Assembly (NCBI GenBank): GCA_050116035.1
Contig: JASFPJ010000097.1
Coordinates: 1-10,302, forward strand
DNA length: 10,302 bases
Source of the DNA: SOIA01 sp050116035
Lineage (GTDB): Bacteria > Acidobacteriota > Aminicenantia > Aminicenantales > Aminicenantaceae
Direction: 5' to 3'
This document shows positions 6,108 through 10,302 of the stretch, piece by piece. How positions within the stretch are numbered: position 1 is the first letter of the stretch; each line of letters opens with the position of its first letter. The notes beneath the pieces were generated by a model. That model was not told the origin of the DNA and made no database searches. It was given only the letters and a program-made list of their open reading frames with translations. A program made the translations under genes and the position numbers.

Positions 6108-7367
6108 ATGGTCAAAGCTTCCCGCGAATTTCAGGTCTTTGTCAAACCGATCGGTTCCCTCTGCAACTTGGACTGTCACTATTGTTATTACCTGAAGAAG
6201 GAACAGCTCTATCCAAAGGGGGAGTCATTCCGCATGCCCGACGACATCCTGGAAGAGTACATTGTCCAGCACATCCACGCTTCTCCAGAACCAGTGATCC
6301 GATTTTCCTGGCATGGAGGGGAACCGACAGTCTTGGGGCTGGACTACTTTCGCAAGATCGTGGCATTTCAGCGCAAGCATCAACCCTCTAATCAGCACAT
6401 CGCCAACGGTATGCAGACAAACGGAACTCTCCTCGACGAGGACTGGTGCCGCTTTCTGGCAAAAGAGGGTTTTGCTGTGGGGCTGAGCCTGGACGGTCCA
6501 CAGGAAATGCATGACCAATACCGCGTTACCAAGGACCAGAAGCCCACCTACGAACAAACGATGCGGGGATACGAGCTGTTACAGAAGCACCGGGTCTATT
6601 GCGATATTCTCTGTGTGGTGAATGCGCATAACGTCCAGCATCCTTCTCCGGTCTACCGGTTCTTCAAACAGATCAATGCTCCATACGTGACTTTTCTGCC
6701 CATGGTCGAGCCGCAGCCGGACGCCGAAGGCGGCGTCAGCCAGCTCACCGTGCCGGCTGATGCATGGGGTGATTTTCTCTGCACCATCTTCGACGAGTGG
6801 AGAGACCAGGATATCGGACGGATTAAAGTCCAGATATTCGAGGAAGCAGCCAGAACAGCCTTCGATCAGGAGCACTCGTTGTGTATCTTCCGACCGACCT
6901 GCGGTGATATTCCTGTCGTCGAACACAACGGAGACTTCTATTCATGTGATCACTTCGTCGACGCTGAACACTGCATTGGGAATATCCGGGAGACTCCTTT
7001 GGTCGAACTGCTCGAAAGCCCGGCACAGCGAGCATTCGGGCAGGCCAAATTGGACACATTGCCCGGTTATTGCCGGACATGTGAGGTCAAAAACATGTGC
7101 AACGGGGGATGCCCGAAGAATCGCTTCCTCCAAACACCGGATGGCGAAGCGGGATTGAACTACTTGTGTGCGGGATATAAACGCTTTTTTACCCACTGCC
7201 AGCCATTCGTCGCAGAGGTGTCTGCCGAATGGCGCCGACAGAATCTCGATCAGCCAATGCCGTCGGCGCAGGCCCCGGCTATCCAGGTGAGTCCCAAACC
7301 GGGCCGGAATGATCCATGCCCGTGCGGCAGTGGCCTGAAGTACAAAAAATGCTGCTTAGGCAAGTGA
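6108..7367 (+). CDS. Anaerobic sulfatase-maturase-type radical SAM/SPASM enzyme with SEC-C tail
   Basis: A 419-residue enzyme of the anaerobic sulfatase maturase (anSME) family. Such enzymes oxidise an active-site Cys or Ser of a sulfatase to formylglycine with S-adenosylmethionine, without oxygen. The radical cluster motif is C19-NLD-C23-HY-C26, with SAM-binding WHGGEP at 68-73. SPASM cysteines that can bind two auxiliary clusters are C259, C265, C280, C322, C325, C331, C335 and C354. Asp281 in YSCDHF matches the proposed catalytic base of characterised anSMEs. Residues 401-416 (NDPCPCGSGLKYKKCC) are a SEC-C zinc motif, an extra tail beyond the core. The start at 6108 has GGGTGA seven bases upstream. 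It is transcribed alone, and no sulfatase is in the window. The gene looks GC-richer than the receptor and TPR genes. A maturase of another peptide is possible but less likely. Confidence 0.93.
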   Translation: MVKASREFQVFVKPIGSLCNLDCHYCYYLKKEQLYPKGESFRMPDDILEEYIVQHIHASPEPVIRFSWHGGEPTVLGLDYFRKIVAFQRKHQPSNQHIANGMQTNGTLLDEDWCRFLAKEGFAVGLSLDGPQEMHDQYRVTKDQKPTYEQTMRGYELLQKHRVYCDILCVVNAHNVQHPSPVYRFFKQINAPYVTFLPMVEPQPDAEGGVSQLTVPADAWGDFLCTIFDEWRDQDIGRIKVQIFEEAARTAFDQEHSLCIFRPTCGDIPVVEHNGDFYSCDHFVDAEHCIGNIRETPLVELLESPAQRAFGQAKLDTLPGYCRTCEVKNMCNGGCPKNRFLQTPDGEAGLNYLCAGYKRFFTHCQPFVAEVSAEWRRQNLDQPMPSAQAPAIQVSPKPGRNDPCPCGSGLKYKKCCLGK

Positions 7368-7417
7368 CCCGATCCACCTGCCAATACCAAAACAAATCGT
7401 CAAGGTGGCGCCAAGTG

Positions 7418-8275
7418 TCAGTTTTTAAGCTTCTCTTTAAAGAACGCTATAGTCCGTTCCCAGGCAAGATTGGCCGCTTCCTTGTGATACCGGGACCCTG
7501 TGTCGTTAAAAAACGCATGCCCGGCGCCCTCGTACATGTATAACTTGTATTCTACGGAGGCTTCTTTCAGTGCGGCTTCGAACGCTTCAATGCCCGCATT
7601 GATCCTTTTGTCAAGACCCGCATAATGGAGAAGCATAGAGGCTTTGATCTTTGGTACATCTTCATGCGCAGGCTGTCTGCCATAGAAAGGAACGGCTGCG
7701 GTTAAATCCGGAGAGTGAACAGCCACCTGGTTTGTTACGCCTCCTCCCCAACAGAAACCCATGCACCCGACTTTTCCTGTCGACTGAGGATGTGTCTTCA
7801 AGTACTTCACTGCCGCCACATAATTTTTGACTGTCGCTTGGCTGTCAAGTTTCCGCATCATCGACCGCGCCTCATTGACATCTTCCGGAGTTCCCCCAAG
7901 TGGTGATACGGCATCCGGAGCGATAGCAATGAATCCCTCCAAAGCGACGCGCCTGGCCACGTCTTCGGTGTGGGGATTAAGGCCTCTGTTTTCATGGATC
8001 ACGATCACACAAGGCAGTTTTGCGTCTCCTTTTGGCCGGGCAAAATGGGCGAGAACTTTTCCTGTTTCACCGGGATATTTAATATTTTCCACATGAAGGC
8101 GGGGATCATCCTTGGATACGAACTGGGCCTGGGCATATTTATTCTCTATTAGAGGCAGCAAAGTGATGGCCGCCGCCGTGCCTCCAGTGAGAGCAGCTAA
8201 TTTCTTCAGGAATTCCCGACGATCCAGTGTTCCCTGAGCGTATTCATCGAACAAATCAATGAATTTTTGATCCAT
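7418..8275 (-). CDS. Tat-exported dienelactone hydrolase family protein
   Basis: A 285-residue alpha/beta hydrolase of the dienelactone hydrolase family, which opens lactone or ester bonds with a Cys-His-Asp triad. The nucleophile is C175 in CMGFCWGGG, the acid D222 in AGLDKR and the base H253 in EGAGHAFFND. E95 in IHENRG matches the Glu that tunes the nucleophile in the classic enzyme. The N-terminus has a twin-arginine signal (DRREFLKK, 18-25), a weak hydrophobic stretch and a likely cleavage after KYAQA at 50, so the folded enzyme should be periplasmic. AAGGAGG sits seven bases before the ATG. It follows the M14 gene by 43 bases on the same strand, suggesting an operon, though a promoter candidate overlaps the junction. 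The substrate is unknown; the family also contains carboxymethylenebutenolidase-like and general esterase members. Confidence 0.95.
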   Translation of the reverse strand: MDQKFIDLFDEYAQGTLDRREFLKKLAALTGGTAAAITLLPLIENKYAQAQFVSKDDPRLHVENIKYPGETGKVLAHFARPKGDAKLPCVIVIHENRGLNPHTEDVARRVALEGFIAIAPDAVSPLGGTPEDVNEARSMMRKLDSQATVKNYVAAVKYLKTHPQSTGKVGCMGFCWGGGVTNQVAVHSPDLTAAVPFYGRQPAHEDVPKIKASMLLHYAGLDKRINAGIEAFEAALKEASVEYKLYMYEGAGHAFFNDTGSRYHKEAANLAWERTIAFFKEKLKN

Positions 8276-8308
8276 AATCCTCCCTCCTTTCTTCTATTAA
8301 TTAATCCG

Positions 8309-8337
8309 ATTATATCGGTTATTCAATGATTTTTAAA
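8309..8337 (-). promoter_or_regulatory. Candidate internal promoter for the dienelactone hydrolase, with -10 inside a palindrome
   Basis: A perfect TATAAT (8309-8314, minus strand) lies 17 bases after TTTAAA (8332-8337, four of six). The start would be near 8302, about 26 bases before the hydrolase ATG. The -10 sits inside the inverted repeat CCGAT-3-ATCGG (8306-8318), directly after the stop codon of the M14 gene. The palindrome could be an operator or a small transcript hairpin. Confidence 0.35.
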
Positions 8338-10013
8338 TATTTAAACACAGGGTAGACCACGCTATTTTTCTTCACTCCGAGTGATTCTAAATAATCATTG
8401 AGAAGGTTCCACCCCACAAAACCATCTCCAACTTCAGGCTCCAGACAGTAAAAAGCCAGGTTCGCCAATGGTTGCGCCAGGTCGACTTGATACGTCCCTG
8501 CTGGAAATTCCTTTACCGCTGACTTGAAGAAGCCTCCTTCCAACCTTGTCATTTCGTAGCCTCGCTGACGAACTTTTTCCAGCTTATCGATGACATACTC
8601 TTCGCCGCTGACCTTGATAGGCTTTTCCAGGACTTTGACGTCGATATTGTGAATGCGCAGCTTCTCCACCAAATGCGAGAGTTCTGCCGGGATGAGATAT
8701 CCTCGGGGGAAGGTCGCTTCCTTGATCCCCATAGGCTTGGTCAAGTCCTCCACTCCACGAACAACCTCTGGTCCCCTTTCCAGGACTCCTGGTTTTATTC
8801 GACGAATGCTTGTCCCGGGTATCAATTCATACTCGATCTTTGGATACATCAAGAGATCAATCTTTCCCTTAGAGACATACTTGCCCTCCACCCAGTTTTT
8901 CAGTCGTCCTGTCTCAGCCTTGGCGAGAACCTGCTCCACCATCTCTTTATCCGCATCCTGACAGATCTTCATCATTTCTTTTCCGTGAGTGTTTGTGTAT
9001 TCCAAAAGTTCATGGGCATAGACATACTGGCTGTAGATATGCTTTTCAAACGTGTTGTACCAAACGCTCTCGACTAAAATCGACATCCTGTTGCGCAGCC
9101 CATACCCACTGACAACAAACTTGCCTTCGACCGTCCAGGCCGCTCTATCATGACTCCACTCCGTGGGTGGCCATTTATCTCGATCCGCTCCGCAATGAAA
9201 GAATATTTCAATTCCCCATTTCTCTTTGGCGGCCTGACGCACTGCAGGGAACAATTTATTGGTGACGTAACCTCGAGGTTCAGGATGAGCTGTGGGAACA
9301 TTCGAAGCGGCGTAGACTATGGGATAAGCGTGTTGGACTCTCCCCATGCAGTGAGTATCATGGACGAGAACAGGATCCCATCGACTGAATATAACTCTAT
9401 TCAAGGCTCGCACATTATTCGTCTCCAATTTTATGGCGTCACGATTCAAATCATATCCCAGTGCATTGGTGCGAGTCCCCTGTAACTTAGGCAGCCTGTC
9501 GCTCGTGCTCCAGGTATCCGTACCATCCACGTTGAAATTCGGGCAAAACAAGATTATCTGGTTATCCAGAAGATATTTTTTCTCCCCTAAAAGGATATCC
9601 CGCATCAGCATGAGCAAAGCTTCCTTGCCGGGAGACTCCGGTGGATGAATACCTCCCTGGACGTAGATCACCGGTTTCCCGGAGGCTCTAGCTTCCTGTG
9701 GAGAAGTGATCCGCGGGTTGGCCAAAACCACTACAGGACAGACTCTTCCGAGTTCACTCGTAAACATGTTGAAGACATGGACATTCTCACTGTTCCACTG
9801 CAAAACATTGATGAATTCATGGACCTGGTAGCTGGATGTTGTCTTTTCATAGTTTGTTTTCTCAGGGACTGTTTGAAATTCTGCCGGCCAGTTTCCGTTC
9901 CAGCCATCCGGCACTTCCTTGCCCCAATAAATCTTTTTCTGTTGGTCTGAACCGGATGCCGCTAAAAACAAAACCATCAACATCGCAAAGGCCAAAAATC
10001 TTGGTTTTTTCAT
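8319..10013 (-). CDS. Secreted M14-family zinc carboxypeptidase-like protein
   Basis: A 564-residue protein with a Sec signal peptide (MKKPRFLAFAMLMVLFLAAS, cleavage near residue 21) and a metallocarboxypeptidase domain. Zinc ligands are H123 and E126 in GGIHPPESPGKEA and H221 in VLVHDTHCMG. FNVDGTD (160-166) and GYDLNRD (186-192) match the substrate-binding PDG and LNR motifs, and E315 in SILVESVWY fits the general base. It should remove C-terminal residues from peptides or act on cell-wall-like substrates in the periplasm or outside. About 230 residues follow E315 with no domain I recognise, longer than a simple M14 peptidase. A near-perfect ribosome binding site (TAAGGAGGTCA, AAGGAGG seven bases from the ATG) sets the start. 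It is the first gene of a likely pair with the hydrolase and starts 48 bases after tRNA-Arg. I see no convincing promoter in that gap. Confidence 0.92.
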   Translation of the reverse strand: MKKPRFLAFAMLMVLFLAASGSDQQKKIYWGKEVPDGWNGNWPAEFQTVPEKTNYEKTTSSYQVHEFINVLQWNSENVHVFNMFTSELGRVCPVVVLANPRITSPQEARASGKPVIYVQGGIHPPESPGKEALLMLMRDILLGEKKYLLDNQIILFCPNFNVDGTDTWSTSDRLPKLQGTRTNALGYDLNRDAIKLETNNVRALNRVIFSRWDPVLVHDTHCMGRVQHAYPIVYAASNVPTAHPEPRGYVTNKLFPAVRQAAKEKWGIEIFFHCGADRDKWPPTEWSHDRAAWTVEGKFVVSGYGLRNRMSILVESVWYNTFEKHIYSQYVYAHELLEYTNTHGKEMMKICQDADKEMVEQVLAKAETGRLKNWVEGKYVSKGKIDLLMYPKIEYELIPGTSIRRIKPGVLERGPEVVRGVEDLTKPMGIKEATFPRGYLIPAELSHLVEKLRIHNIDVKVLEKPIKVSGEEYVIDKLEKVRQRGYEMTRLEGGFFKSAVKEFPAGTYQVDLAQPLANLAFYCLEPEVGDGFVGWNLLNDYLESLGVKKNSVVYPVFKYLKIIE

Positions 10014-10061
10014 TCTGTGACCTCCTTAAAGGGAAAACCTGATTTCAAGAGAATGAGCGGG

Positions 10062-10135
<74 letters not shown>

Positions 10136-10156
10136 ACTGAAAAAGAGTGTTTCCTA

Positions 10157-10185
10157 TTATGCCAGATTCTGCGGAGTTTTTTAAG
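10157..10185 (-). promoter_or_regulatory. Probable promoter of tRNA-Arg
   Basis: On the minus strand TTAAAA (10180-10185, four of six) and CATAAT (10157-10162, five of six) are 17 bases apart, and TGG directly before the -10 gives an extended -10 element. The start near 10150 would leave a 15-base leader before the tRNA, typical for tRNA genes. It may also serve the peptidase gene by read-through. Confidence 0.45.
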
Positions 10186-10255
10186 TTTTTAGATTCTAGA
10201 TGGCCAATCTTCGCCAGGAATGATAGTCTTTTTTTATGTTCGCTTACAATGATTA

Positions 10256-10302
10256 AAAAAGGGGATAGGCAACTTTTTATAAAAGTAGCCAGTCCCCTTT
10301 TT
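10256..10302. terminator. Long hairpin with A- and T-tracts at the window end (bidirectional terminator or REP-like element)
   Basis: AAAAAGGGGA (10256-10265) pairs perfectly with TCCCCTTTTT (10293-10302). After a two-by-two internal loop, GGC (10268-10270) pairs with GCC (10288-10290). One mismatch later, ACTTTT (10272-10277) pairs with AAAAGT (10281-10286) around a TAT loop. GC pairs followed by T-runs on both strands are the form of a bidirectional intrinsic terminator, which could shield the tRNA from a gene beyond the window. The T-run meets the window edge and may continue. From memory, it also resembles short palindromes found beside REP-associated (Y1) transposase genes. Confidence 0.6.

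Noticed and set aside
7374..7408. CCACCT/AGGTGG hairpin between the convergent maturase and hydrolase genes as a terminator
   Set aside because: Six pairs around a 23-base loop, and the nearest T-run is 13 bases away inside the hydrolase coding end.

Overview
This window looks like a piece of chromosome from an uncultured or little-studied Gram-negative bacterium. It carries a TonB-dependent outer-membrane receptor, a Tat-exported hydrolase, a secreted metallopeptidase, consensus AAGGAGG ribosome binding sites and bacterial -35/-10 promoters. The membrane protein that joins an N-terminal DNA-binding domain to TolB-like and TPR regions is of a type I associate with Acidobacteriota and Candidatus Aminicenantes. 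That assignment is inference from gene style, not proof. I see no phage, CRISPR array, transposase gene or obvious defence island.

Layout from left to right. Positions 2-169 (+) hold the tail of a cysteine-rich SPASM-type (radical SAM accessory domain) protein cut by the window edge. A 66-residue excisionase-type helix-turn-helix protein lies at 264-464 (-) behind a good promoter. A degenerate GIY-YIG-like protein lies at 749-1138 (-). Diverging from it is a 612-residue membrane protein, HTH - one membrane segment - TolB-like domain - TPR repeats (1421-3259, +). The divergent gap contains three exactly 10-bp-phased C4 repeats. A TonB-dependent receptor (3316-5259, -) converges on the TPR gene and diverges from a small orphan NfeD-type membrane protein (5505-5813, +). 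Next is an anaerobic sulfatase-maturase-type radical SAM/SPASM enzyme with a C-terminal SEC-C motif (6108-7367, +), behind a near-consensus promoter and a leader hairpin. It converges on a two-gene minus-strand unit: a secreted M14-type zinc carboxypeptidase-like protein (8319-10013), then a Tat-exported dienelactone hydrolase (7418-8275). A tRNA-Arg(ACG) gene lies just upstream on the same strand (10062-10135). The last 47 bases form a long hairpin with A- and T-tracts.

How the parts may work together. The receptor, peptidase and exported hydrolase fit a scavenging lifestyle: take-up through the outer membrane, and breakdown of peptides and small esters or lactones in the periplasm or outside. 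The TPR protein has the architecture of a membrane-anchored one-component regulator: DNA-binding head inside, sensing/TPR part outside. The phased repeats just upstream are a candidate operator. The maturase implies sulfatases elsewhere in the genome; none is in this window. Several longer reading frames begin at spurious upstream starts. Promoter, ribosome binding site and signal peptide positions move the starts of the TPR protein, the receptor and the maturase downstream.
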